Of a DNA stretch of 21,108 nucleotides, positions 1-5,961 are shown piece after piece; position 1 is the first letter of the stretch; each line of letters opens with the position of its first letter. The notes under the pieces are model-generated. The model did no database searches. It saw nothing but the letters and a program-made list of their open reading frames with translations, and was not told where the DNA came from. This DNA comes from a virus, in IMG/VR virus record IMGVR_UViG_3300017971_000844, positions 1-21,108 of that record; one strand, written 5' to 3'. Both the position numbers and the translations under genes were made by a program.

Positions 1-18
1 GCCCTGGCGGGCGGCCCT
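1..18. repeat. GC-word mosaic, right end (cut by window edge)
   Basis: The first bases are made of the words GCCCTGGC, GGGCGG and CCCTGG that fill the later inter-unit blocks. They run straight into cassette copy 1, so the block to which they belong lies mostly outside the window. Confidence 0.7.
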
Positions 19-105
19 GGAAACTATTTCGGAATTCTCGAAAGTAGTTCCTTGCTTATCGGTGTGGCGCAGGTAGTGTATTGTTGTCGGGCGGCAACGG
101 GCCGC
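19..105 (+). promoter_or_regulatory. Repeated leader cassette, copy 1 (class A, 87 bp)
   Basis: This is the reference copy. In order it holds GGAAACTA, a near-palindrome around GAATTC (TTTCGGAATTCTCGAAA, 27-43), a candidate promoter, and a GGGCGGCAACGGGCCGC hairpin word. The promoter guess is TTGCTT at 52-57 and TAGTGT at 74-79 with a 16-base spacer; a TGTATT at 77-82 is an alternative -10 box. The same 87 bases recur ahead of four other units, with one visible C/T difference (GGTGTGG or GGCGTGG). Conservation, strand and position just upstream of start codons support a regulatory role. The promoter boxes themselves are inference. Confidence 0.75.
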
Positions 106-160
106 AACGGGCGGCAACGGGCCGCCCGCCAGCAACGAGACCGATTGTGAGGGTTACACC

Positions 161-442
161 ATGTCGCACAGTTATGACGTTTATGCCGAAACGTGGGAAA
201 AACACGATGGGCGGCATGTGACGGTTGGGGAGCTTCGTTGCAAAATCCAGGTTAGGTCGTATGTGGCGGCTTACCCGTATCGGCATCGTGTGATAACTGT
301 ACACGCTGTACCGACTCGCATCGCGAAACGGTCTGAATCGTATTTGCGGGTTAAGCGGGAATTAGGGGATGATTGGTCCACCGACATTCTCGCGTCCGAT
401 TGTGAGGTTGAGTGCGATATTCTCGAACAACTGGGAGAGTAG
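161..442 (+). CDS. Hypothetical protein, 93 aa (unit 1, gene 1)
   Basis: I do not recognise this protein. It is soluble, rich in charged residues and tyrosine, and has no signal peptide or membrane segment. Residues about 20-60 could form beta strands (alternating V, I, R and Y), followed by an acidic C-terminus ending EQLGE. The start is chosen for the GAGGG ribosome-binding site at 149-153, about seven bases before the ATG, in a leader that directly follows cassette copy 1. The next gene starts five bases after the stop, so the two form a two-gene unit. The small size and position suggest a phage early accessory protein; that is inference. Confidence 0.75.
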   Translation: MSHSYDVYAETWEKHDGRHVTVGELRCKIQVRSYVAAYPYRHRVITVHAVPTRIAKRSESYLRVKRELGDDWSTDILASDCEVECDILEQLGE

Positions 443-446
443 GATT

Positions 447-746
447 ATGCCACCTGTAACGGTCGTGCGGCTTGGTTTTCCTGAGACGGAAACGACGGAT
501 ATTCTGATGGTAGTGGAAGGGCCCGCTCGTAAGGTTTATGAGCATTTTGGCAGAGGTGCCAAATTGTTCGGCCCTGGCGAAATTGACGTTTTGCCTATCG
601 GCGACGATGGTCCGGCCGATGCGGATTTTAACGCCCGCATGGATGTTATCGCTCGTGACGATTCTTACGATGTTTCCTTCGCGCTGACCAATGGTAACGG
701 TTGGACCGTTTGGACGGGTCGTGAGAATATTCCGACTTCGAAATAA
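447..746 (+). CDS. Hypothetical protein, 99 aa (unit 1, gene 2)
   Basis: I do not recognise this protein. The chosen start (MPPVTVVRLGF) follows GGGAGAG at 433-439 and lies just after the stop of the previous gene. A longer reading from 369 would overlap that gene heavily and lacks a comparable ribosome-binding site. The protein mixes beta-prone stretches (TVVRLGF, DILMVVEG, DVSFALTNGNGWTVW) with acidic turns and looks like a small single-domain alpha/beta protein. It has no cysteine cluster, signal peptide or membrane helix. The GC-rich mosaic begins right after its stop codon. Confidence 0.72.
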   Translation: MPPVTVVRLGFPETETTDILMVVEGPARKVYEHFGRGAKLFGPGEIDVLPIGDDGPADADFNARMDVIARDDSYDVSFALTNGNGWTVWTGRENIPTSK

Positions 747-903
747 CGGGCGGCCCTGGCGGCCCGCGTGTGGCTCCGCCAGCAACGGGCGGCCCGCGTG
801 TGGCCCTGGCCCTGGCGGGCGGCCCTGGCGGCCCGTGTGGCCCTGGCGGGCGGCCCTGGCGTGTGGCTCCGCGCTTTGAGCCCTGGCCCTGGCGGGCGGC
901 CCT
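747..903. repeat. GC-word mosaic block 1 (157 bp)
   Basis: The block consists almost entirely of permuted words: GCCCTGGC, GGGCGGCC, CCGCGTGTGGC and TCCGCCAGCAACGGGCGG. The words contain almost no TA, so several reading frames stay open on both strands. The resulting Gly/Ala/Pro/Arg reading frames are artefacts. The block separates the end of unit 1 from cassette copy 2. Confidence 0.85.
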
Positions 904-990
904 GGAAACTATTTCGGAATTCTCGAAAGTAGTTCCTTGCTTATCGGTGTGGCGCAGGTAGTGTATTGTTGTCGGGCGGCAACGGGCCGC
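904..990 (+). promoter_or_regulatory. Leader cassette, copy 2 (class A)
   Basis: Same layout as copy 1, with the GAATTC dyad at 912-928. The leader goes on to the start codon at 1043 through further GGCGGCAACGGGCCGCC hairpin words and ends CAACGGAGAACGGGTT. From 904 to 1049 it matches cassette copy 4 and its leader (2558-2703) base for base except for one C/T, which indicates recent duplication or gene conversion. Confidence 0.75.
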
Positions 991-1042
991 CAGCAACGGG
1001 CGGCAACGGGCCGCCAAGGCCGCCAGCAACGGAGAACGGGTT

Positions 1043-1354
1043 ATGACGACTAAGCGGAAACTGCGAGTTGTGGCGAATGCTCCGGTTCGTAAGGCTGTTG
1101 CGGGTGTTGACACTTATCACGATGATAAGGAAAGCGCCATCGAAGCCGTTTGTGCGGCCTGTTACGATTGTGGCTTTGCTACCGAGCCGACCGATCTGAT
1201 CGGTGACGACGGTTATACCACTTGGAGGCTCTTTCACGATCCTAACGGTCGTGGCGTCATTAACGAATGTGAGCCTCTTGACAATTGCATCGCCATTGCA
1301 TGGTATACCATGCCGAGCGGTCGTATCGAATTAACCGTTTACGTCAGCATCTGA
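1043..1354 (+). CDS. Hypothetical protein, 103 aa (unit 2, gene 1)
   Basis: I do not recognise this protein. It has a basic N-terminus (TTKRKLRVV), a cysteine group CAACYDCG around residues 37-44, and a beta-prone C-terminal half (YTTWRLFHD, IAIAWYTMPSGRIELTVYV). With only that cysteine group plus isolated later cysteines, a metal site is possible but not shown. The start follows GGAGAACGGGTT, the same ribosome-binding context used by the 424-residue gene in unit 4. Two further small genes follow within 15 bases each, giving a three-gene unit. Confidence 0.78.
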   Translation: MTTKRKLRVVANAPVRKAVAGVDTYHDDKESAIEAVCAACYDCGFATEPTDLIGDDGYTTWRLFHDPNGRGVINECEPLDNCIAIAWYTMPSGRIELTVYVSI

Positions 1355-1368
1355 CGATTGGAGGGGTC

Positions 1369-1488
1369 ATGTTGGCTCTAGTATATGGGGCAGCTTTCCT
1401 ACTTCTGCTGTGTTTGCAGGACAGGGACATTGCGCGGGCTACGCTGATTGGCGTGGCGATAGCGATTACGCCGTTCATCCTGTTTTAA
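1369..1488 (+). CDS. Two-helix micro-membrane protein, 39 aa
   Basis: The start is at 1369, after GGAGGGG (1360-1365 region) with close spacing. A longer in-frame reading from 1285 would overlap the upstream gene. The protein is nearly all hydrophobic: residues about 2-16 (LALVYGAAFLLLLCL) and 25-39 (TLIGVAIAITPFILF) flank a short charged turn, QDRDIAR. It is probably a small inner-membrane protein with two transmembrane segments. The function is unknown; phage early membrane micro-proteins often modulate the host envelope or superinfection, but nothing here shows that directly. Confidence 0.7.
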   Translation: MLALVYGAAFLLLLCLQDRDIARATLIGVAIAITPFILF

Positions 1489-1500
1489 GGGGTCGTACCG

Positions 1501-1902
1501 ATGTTGACGAAAGTTCAGTTCAGAACGGATAGCGTGTTTGGTCGGAATGCCGGGTTCGTGACGGAGATTCCGTACGGGAAGGTCGTGCGGATCGTCCTGG
1601 CTGAAACGAAGGAATGGGTGGACGACGGTTGTAAGGGTGGTATCGACGCGCTTGCTCGTAACGTCTTTATGGTTATTCCGGCCATTCCGATCTGGACCGA
1701 TTCTGACGGCGGCAACGAAGAGCCGGGTCCTGCTGGTGCTCACGTCAATATCGATGATCGGGATAATACCGTTTTCTTCGGTCTTGAGTGTGAGAAGCGT
1801 ACGTGGGGTCATGTGGGTTTTGGCGGTGAGTTGAAACACGCCGAACACTTCGATGGTCCGGTTGATAAGGTTCACGCGGCCATTGACCTTTTTTCCGATT
1901 AG
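1501..1902 (+). CDS. Hypothetical protein, 133 aa (unit 2, gene 3)
   Basis: I do not recognise this protein. The ATG follows AAGGGG (1487-1492) that overlaps the stop of the membrane micro-protein, which suggests translational coupling. The sequence is acidic and soluble, with beta-like segments (KVVRIVLAET, NVFMVIPAIPIW, NTVFFGLEC, WGHVGFGGEL). It contains two cysteines, far apart. A minus-strand reading over the same stretch shows no ribosome-binding site and is treated as a shadow. The gene ends unit 2 and abuts the shortest GC-word block. Confidence 0.76.
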   Translation: MLTKVQFRTDSVFGRNAGFVTEIPYGKVVRIVLAETKEWVDDGCKGGIDALARNVFMVIPAIPIWTDSDGGNEEPGPAGAHVNIDDRDNTVFFGLECEKRTWGHVGFGGELKHAEHFDGPVDKVHAAIDLFSD

Positions 1903-1963
1903 TCCGGCGGCCCGCGTGTGGCTCCGCCAGCAACGGGCGGGCGGAGCCCTGGCGGGCGGCCCT
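1903..1963. repeat. GC-word mosaic block 2 (61 bp, shortest)
   Basis: Contains a single run of CCGCGTGTGGCTCCGCCAGC, then GGGCGG and GGAGCCCTGGC words. It gives the minimum block that still sits between a gene end and a cassette. Confidence 0.8.
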
Positions 1964-2050
1964 GGAAACTATTTCGGAATTCTCGAAAGTAGTTCCTTGC
2001 TTATCGGCGTGGCGCAGGTAGTGTATTGTTGTCGGGCGGCAACGGGCCGC
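1964..2050 (+). promoter_or_regulatory. Leader cassette, copy 3 (class A)
   Basis: The dyad is at 1972-1988, with the GGCGTGG variant. The leader tail differs from copies 2 and 4: it repeats CCGCAACGGG three times and then TTGTAGGGGTTACTCCG up to the start codon. The number of hairpin words in the leader therefore varies between copies. Confidence 0.73.
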
Positions 2051-2097
2051 CAGCAACGGGCCGCAACGGGCCGCAACGGGTTGTAGGGGTTACTCCG

Positions 2098-2412
2098 ATG
2101 AAACTGTTTTTCATGAATCTCGAGGTTGACGGGTTTATGGGGATGTACCCGATTGCAGCGAAGGATCGGGCTGGCGCGATGCTGGCGCTTCGACGGGTTG
2201 TGCCGAATCCTCTGTTTTCGCGGCTCGTGTCGATTAACGAGGTTTTCCGGCTTGACGATGATATGCTGGATATGGCGCTCGAAGCGCTCGGGGTATGGTT
2301 TGGCAATTGTTGCGATCACGCCGACGGTAACGATTCTGTCAGCGATGCCGATTGGGATGAAATTCTCGAAATTGAGCGTCGCACGCATAAAATGCTCTGC
2401 AAGCTATCGTAG
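2098..2412 (+). CDS. Hypothetical protein, 104 aa (unit 3, single gene)
   Basis: The ATG at 2098 follows TAGGGG (2084-2089); an in-frame reading from 2026 would translate the cassette hairpins and is rejected. The protein begins MKLF, has a predicted helix around DRAGAMLALRRVV, then an acidic helical part (DDDMLDMALEAL) and an acidic C-terminus. It weakly resembles the 106-residue protein of unit 5 in its MKLF start, a central 'A..A...VV...P' pattern and overall length, so the two may be diverged copies. No function is assigned. Confidence 0.74.
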   Translation: MKLFFMNLEVDGFMGMYPIAAKDRAGAMLALRRVVPNPLFSRLVSINEVFRLDDDMLDMALEALGVWFGNCCDHADGNDSVSDADWDEILEIERRTHKMLCKLS

Positions 2413-2557
2413 CGGGCGGAGCCCTGGCGGGCGTGTGGAGCCCTGGCCCTGGCGGGCGGCCCGCGTGTGGCTCCGCCAGCAACGGGCGGCCCTGGCGGGC
2501 GTGTGGAGCCCTGGCGGAGCCCTGGCCCTGGCGGGCGGGCGGCCCGCGTGTGGCCCT
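2413..2557. repeat. GC-word mosaic block 3 (145 bp)
   Basis: Word order here is GGAGCCCTGGC, GGGCGTGTGGA, GCCCTGGC, GGGCGGCCCGCGTGTGGC and so on. The order differs from block 1 although the words are the same. Confidence 0.83.
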
Positions 2558-2644
2558 GGAAACTATTTCGGAATTCTCGAAAGTAGTTCCTTGCTTATCG
2601 GCGTGGCGCAGGTAGTGTATTGTTGTCGGGCGGCAACGGGCCGC
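2558..2644 (+). promoter_or_regulatory. Leader cassette, copy 4 (class A)
   Basis: The dyad is at 2566-2582. This is the near-identical partner of copy 2, including the whole leader down to the start codon at 2697. It drives the longest gene of the left arm. Confidence 0.75.
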
Positions 2645-2696
2645 CAGCAACGGGCGGCAACGGGCCGCCAAGGCCGCCAGCAACGGAGAACGGGTT

Positions 2697-3971
2697 ATGA
2701 CGATTGAGACGCTCGCAACGGTTCGCATCGGTGATCGGGGTTTGACGGCTTTGCGGGTCAACGTCGATGGTCTGAATAAGCGGGCCGCGCGGCATGGGAT
2801 GGAACCAATGGCCGTGACGGTTACGCGTACTGTGCAGTTTTTCCCGCTGCGGTACAGAAAGTCCGATGGTACGCGTTATATCGGTTGTGCCAGCGATCTG
2901 CATGATGTCGAGATTACGGGTCAAGCCCCTCGTATCAATGGTTGGGCGCTTGCGGCCTGTATCGATTTTACAACTGAGATCGGTACTGTCGTTAAAATCG
3001 CTCCGGGGCGTGACGACGACGGTAGCTTTGAAACGTATCGTACGCATAATGGCGCTTGTGAGCATTGTAACACTAACAGGCGTCGCAATGATGTTTTCGT
3101 TTTGGAGAATGAGGACGGTCGGCGCAAAGTTGTCGGTCGCAACTGTCTTGCCGATTTTCTCCGTTGCAAGGGCGCTGACGCTTTCGCACGTTACGCCGAA
3201 TATGCCGATAAGGTGCGTGAACTGGTTCGCAGCGATGGTGCCGATGAGTCCGATTATTACGGCGGCGGCTGTGGGCCAACGGCTACGCGGCTTGAAACGT
3301 ATTTGCCGGTCGTATCGGCTTTGATGAAAAAGGTCGGTTGGGTCAGTCGTACCGCTTCTCGCGAAGCTGACGGTGGTATGGCTACTGCCGATTTGGCGTG
3401 GGTTATCATTTCTCCGCGTAATTCCTACGATAGGAAATTGGCGGATTCGTTGGAATTGGAGGTTTGTGCGGCTGATCACGCTATTGCCGCTCGCGCCACT
3501 GAGTGGGCTCGTAACGTCGATGTCAGTGGTAACGAATATCTGTATACTATCAGTCAGATCGCTCATAAGGGTGAGGTGGCTGAGCGCGGTCTTGACGGTT
3601 ACGCGGCCTCGATCATCATTGCCTATCGTAAGGCTTGTGAGCGTGAGGCGCTTGAAGCCGAACGTAAGGCCCGTAACAAAAATAAGGTCTGGTTCGGTAC
3701 TGAGAAGAAACGCGAAAAGGGGCTTCGCGTCACCTGTAAGGGTTTGCACACTTTCGAGGGTCATTACGGTCCTACCACTATCGTGCGTTTTGAGCATCGT
3801 ATCAATGATAACGACGTTGCGGTTCTGGTCTGGTTTGCCAGTGGCGCACGTGAGAACGATTGGGAGGTTGATGAGGATTACACCATCGATGCCACTGTTA
3901 AGGGTCATGACGATCACGAGAAGTATGGCAAACAAACCAAGATTAACCGTGTGAAGGCTCACGCGGCTTAG
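2697..3971 (+). CDS. Zinc-knuckle / OB-like domain protein, 424 aa
   Basis: This is the only large left-arm gene. Residues 121-124 form CEHC, followed by TNRRRNDVFVLE and then KVVGRNCLADF around 144-154. This cysteine and arginine arrangement recurs in uncharacterised phage and plasmid proteins and probably binds zinc. Residues about 335-422 (LRVTCKGLHTF, YGPTTIVRFEH, VLVWFASG, YTIDATVKGHDDHEKYGKQT) look like a beta-barrel nucleic-acid-binding (OB-like) domain. The middle is helical and charged. A role in phage DNA metabolism is inference. The start follows GGAGAACGGGTT. A 455-residue reading on the opposite strand is a shadow that continues into the cassette. The codon ends are T- and C-rich, as in neighbouring early genes. 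Confidence 0.88.
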   Translation: MTIETLATVRIGDRGLTALRVNVDGLNKRAARHGMEPMAVTVTRTVQFFPLRYRKSDGTRYIGCASDLHDVEITGQAPRINGWALAACIDFTTEIGTVVKIAPGRDDDGSFETYRTHNGACEHCNTNRRRNDVFVLENEDGRRKVVGRNCLADFLRCKGADAFARYAEYADKVRELVRSDGADESDYYGGGCGPTATRLETYLPVVSALMKKVGWVSRTASREADGGMATADLAWVIISPRNSYDRKLADSLELEVCAADHAIAARATEWARNVDVSGNEYLYTISQIAHKGEVAERGLDGYAASIIIAYRKACEREALEAERKARNKNKVWFGTEKKREKGLRVTCKGLHTFEGHYGPTTIVRFEHRINDNDVAVLVWFASGARENDWEVDEDYTIDATVKGHDDHEKYGKQTKINRVKAHAA

Positions 3972-4203
3972 TCCGGTTGTGCCGACGGGCGGCCCGCAAC
4001 GGGCGGGCGGCCCGCAACGGGCGGGCGGAGCCCTGGCCCTGGCGGAGCCCTGGCGGCCCGCGTGTGGCCCTGGCGGCCCGCGTGTGGCTCCGCGCTTGCT
4101 GGCGGCCCGCGTGCGGCCCTGGCGGAGCCCTGGCGGGCGTGTGGGCGGCCCTGGCCCTGGCCCTGGCGGGCGTGTGGGCGTGTGGCTCCGCGCTTGGAGC
4201 CCT
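3972..4203. repeat. GC-word mosaic block 4 (232 bp)
   Basis: It opens with two copies of GGGCGGCCCGCAACGGGC and then the usual words. CGCGTGTGGC and GCCCTGGCCCTGGC runs are frequent. Two long open readings across it are artefacts of the TA-poor words. Confidence 0.84.
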
Positions 4204-4290
4204 GGAAACTATTTCGGAATTCTCGAAAGTAGTTCCTTGCTTATCGGCGTGGCGCAGGTAGTGTATTGTTGTCGGGCGGCAACGGGCCGC
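4204..4290 (+). promoter_or_regulatory. Leader cassette, copy 5 (class A)
   Basis: The dyad is at 4212-4228. The leader continues AACGGGCGGCAACGGGCCGC and ends in a distinct GGCCAGGGCAAAACGAGGTACGG stretch that supplies the GAGG ribosome-binding site of the next micro-gene. Confidence 0.73.
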
Positions 4291-4339
4291 AACGGGCGGC
4301 AACGGGCCGCCAGGGCCAGGGCAAAACGAGGTACGGATT

Positions 4340-4426
4340 ATGACGGTCGCGCTTACAGTCGCGCTTGGAGCGCTTACAACGATTCTGTGGATCGTCATGT
4401 GCGTGCAGAAAATTCTGGAGGGTTAG
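4340..4426 (+). CDS. Single-helix membrane micro-protein, 28 aa
   Basis: It reads MTVALTVALGALTTILWIVM and then CVQKILEG. The hydrophobic core covers about residues 3-20 and ends in a short basic/polar tail, typical of a single transmembrane helix. ACGAGG at 4326-4331 gives a ribosome-binding site about eight bases upstream. The stop is followed three bases later by the GTG start of the next gene, and cassette copy 5 lies just upstream. These facts support a real gene despite its length. The function is unknown. Confidence 0.6.
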   Translation: MTVALTVALGALTTILWIVMCVQKILEG

Positions 4427-4429
4427 GTC

Positions 4430-4615
4430 GTGACGAAAAAACACTTTGTGATGATGGCGGCCAAGTTTAAGGGTCTTTACGATTCTGCCGCCGACGTGCC
4501 CGAATGTAGGGCTGGTATCATCCTTGCCGTTTATGCGTTCTGCGACGTTGCAGAGGATGCTAACGGTCGGTTTGATCGTGACCGATTTTGCAAGGCTGCC
4601 GGTATTCACGGTTAG
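4430..4615 (+). CDS. Small conserved phage protein, 61 aa (GTG start)
   Basis: It begins with GTG, placed after GGAGGG at 4418-4423. The pattern 'MTKKHF..MA..FK', a central helix AGIILAVYAFCDVAEDANG and the ending FDRDRFCKAAG matches a type of short hypothetical protein common in phages of many hosts, in which the C-terminal 'FDR.RF..A.G' is the most constant part. The function of that family is unknown. It lies between a membrane micro-gene and the 106-residue gene in the same unit. Confidence 0.75.
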   Translation: MTKKHFVMMAAKFKGLYDSAADVPECRAGIILAVYAFCDVAEDANGRFDRDRFCKAAGIHG

Positions 4616-4655
4616 GCCGGATTCCCCGAAAATTCACTCTGTGAGGGTCGCATCG

Positions 4656-4976
4656 ATGAAGCTGTTTCGTTTCATTTTCGCGGATTGTCCGTTCGGTACG
4701 GATACGACGATTGTGCTGATGGCGGGGAAAACTCTGCTTGAAGCGTTCGAGTGGGTCGTGCGGATTGATCCGACTCTCGAGGATCGGGAGCTTGTGCGGA
4801 TTACTCCGATCAAGTCGCTTCGTTCGGTCGAGGCGCATGCAGCGGATTTCTCGGTTGGGGTGTTCTTTGGCGATTGGAACGACCGTAACGGTCGTGCCGA
4901 TGTTGCCGAATCCCTGGCTGTAGCGGAAAGGAAGTTCGCGACGCTTGGTGCGATTAGGCGAATTCGTCCCGATTGA
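4656..4976 (+). CDS. Hypothetical protein, 106 aa (unit 5, gene 3)
   Basis: The start at 4656 (MKLFRFIFADC) follows GTGAGGG at 4641-4647; a longer reading from 4524 overlaps the previous gene. The fold looks alpha/beta: FRFIFADCPFG, a helix LLEAFEWVVRI, ELVRITPI, then FSVGVFFGDWN and a basic C-terminus RRIRPD. It shares the MKLF opening and helix/VV pattern with the unit 3 protein, a possible distant paralogue. No function is recognised. Confidence 0.75.
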   Translation: MKLFRFIFADCPFGTDTTIVLMAGKTLLEAFEWVVRIDPTLEDRELVRITPIKSLRSVEAHAADFSVGVFFGDWNDRNGRADVAESLAVAERKFATLGAIRRIRPD

Positions 4977-4987
4977 AATCGTCCGGG

Positions 4988-5057
4988 GGATTGTGCGTCA
5001 TATAGGGGCAGCGCTCAGCGCTATCGGCCCGCGCCCGTCCGCACGCCCCTACAATCC
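4988..5057 (+). terminator. Two-part inverted repeat after unit 5
   Basis: GGATTG (4988-4993) pairs with CAATCC (5052-5057), and TAGGGGC (5003-5009) pairs with GCCCCTA (5045-5051). Two AGCGCT palindromes lie inside. It comes 11 bases after the stop codon. There is no clear T-run, so a structural or attenuating role is as likely as intrinsic termination. Confidence 0.4.
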
Positions 5058-5145
5058 CTACAATCCTCAAATCCGTTAAAATCCTCAAAATCCTCAAATT
5101 CGTCAAAATCGTTAAATCCCTCAAAACCCTCAAATTCGGCATAAT
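5048..5145. repeat. 9-bp periodic array
   Basis: Two CCTACAATC units are followed by nine in-phase 9-mers from 5065 to 5145: CCTCAAATC, CGTTAAAAT, CCTCAAAAT, CCTCAAATT, CGTCAAAAT, CGTTAAATC, CCTCAAAAC, CCTCAAATT, CGGCATAAT. The consensus is about C(C/G)TCAAAAT. It is A-rich on this strand and stands out inside the GC-rich inter-unit DNA. The opposite-strand reading gives a Leu/Arg/Ile repeat without a ribosome-binding site, so I treat it as non-coding. Confidence 0.8.
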
Positions 5146-5150
5146 CGGAC

Positions 5151-5412
5151 CTTGGTGTGGCCCTGGCCCTGGCGGAGCCCTGGCGGGCGGCCCGCGTGTG
5201 GCGTGTGGAGCCCTGGCGGCCCGTGTGGAGCCCTGGCCCTGGCGGGCGGGCGTGTGGAGCCCTGGCCCTGGCGGGCGGAGCCCTGGCGGGCGTGTGGCTC
5301 CGCCAGCAACGGAACGGGCCCGCGCACGCGTACGCGTGTGGGCGGAGCCCTGGCGGGCGGCCCGTGTGGCCCTGGCGTGTGGCCCTGGCGTGTGGCCCTG
5401 GCGTGTGGCCCT
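5151..5412. repeat. GC-word mosaic block 5 (262 bp)
   Basis: It includes an unusual CCCGCGCACGCGTACGCG stretch at about 5318-5336 and ends in four tandem copies of GCGTGTGGCCCTG-type words (5366-5412), so local tandem expansion is visible. Confidence 0.84.
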
Positions 5413-5532
5413 GGAAATATTTTCGGGCGTGTTTTCCCGTGTTTTTGCGTGTTTTCGAGAATTCTCGAAAGTAGTTCCTTGCTTATCGGCGTGGCGCAGG
5501 TAGTGTTTTGTTGTCGGGCGGCAACGGGCCGC
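5413..5532 (+). promoter_or_regulatory. Leader cassette, copy 6 (class B, 120 bp)
   Basis: Replaces the first part of class A by GGAAATATTTTC and three CGTGTTTT words at 5428, 5438 and 5448, exactly 10 bp apart. A perfect 18-base palindrome, TTTCGAGAATTCTCGAAA, follows at 5453-5470. The promoter-proximal part is as in class A, except that the TGTATTG word reads TGTTTTG. The stepping by one helical turn and the perfect dyad look like a protein-binding array. Confidence 0.75.
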
Positions 5533-5560
5533 CAGCAACGGGCCGCAACGGAGCGAGACA

Positions 5561-5704
5561 ATGCCGGGAGTCGTAACGAAAATGACGGTTTTCACGCATC
5601 GGCGTGAAATACTGGCCCTTGGCGGCTGGCGTCTGATCGTAGCGGTTCTTCTGGCTAAGCCGGGAACTCCGTTTCTTACAGTTTTCACCCGAGTTGTAAG
5701 GTAA
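5561..5704 (+). CDS. Micro-protein, 47 aa, possibly membrane-associated
   Basis: It begins MPGVVTKMTVFTHRREI and continues with a hydrophobic stretch LALGGWRLIVAVLLA (about residues 18-32), then a KPGTPF turn and a basic end FTRVVR. The start lies directly behind cassette copy 6, with GGAGCGAG at 5549-5556 as a ribosome-binding site; an internal ATG at residue 8 is an alternative. The next gene follows after five bases. One membrane segment is plausible but is interrupted by an arginine. The function is unknown. Confidence 0.52.
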   Translation: MPGVVTKMTVFTHRREILALGGWRLIVAVLLAKPGTPFLTVFTRVVR

Positions 5705-5709
5705 CTATC

Positions 5710-5931
5710 ATGGACTCAGCAACTAGCGACGCCCTTACTTGGACATATCACCGCGAATATAGCGTATTTGTGCGCGAAACTTTGGACGGTCCGGCCGACT
5801 TGCTTTATTGTGGCTCTGATCCCGTGTTCGCCTACCGACTGCGCGACAATTTCAAGTCGGCCGACTGCGCCGCGTGGGTTGACGTGAAATACTGGGCGCA
5901 GCGCGGCGACGGCTTGCAACGTAGCCTGTAA
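5710..5931 (+). CDS. Hypothetical protein, 73 aa
   Basis: The ATG follows GTAAGG (5696-5701). The sequence is soluble and aromatic-rich: TWTYHREYSVFVRETLDG, DLLYCGSDPVFAYRLRDNF, WVDVKYWAQRG. The pattern of short strands and the 'LLYCGSDPVFAYRLRD' centre suggest a small beta-rich domain. I do not recognise it. It ends unit 6, and a clear hairpin terminator follows 30 bases after the stop. Confidence 0.72.
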   Translation: MDSATSDALTWTYHREYSVFVRETLDGPADLLYCGSDPVFAYRLRDNFKSADCAAWVDVKYWAQRGDGLQRSL

Positions 5932-5961
5932 CCCCCAACGGGGCAACGGTTTGGGACTGGT

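Noticed and set aside
2595-3962. 455-residue open reading on the minus strand opposite the zinc-knuckle gene
   Set aside because: It continues into the repeated cassette, has no ribosome-binding site, and its composition is that of an antisense shadow. The plus-strand protein has recognisable domains.
4954-5688. 244-residue minus-strand open reading across the 9-bp array and mosaic block 5
   Set aside because: The reading is created by TA-poor GC words and the 9-mer periodicity (Leu/Arg/Ile triplets). It contains no domain and runs through a cassette.
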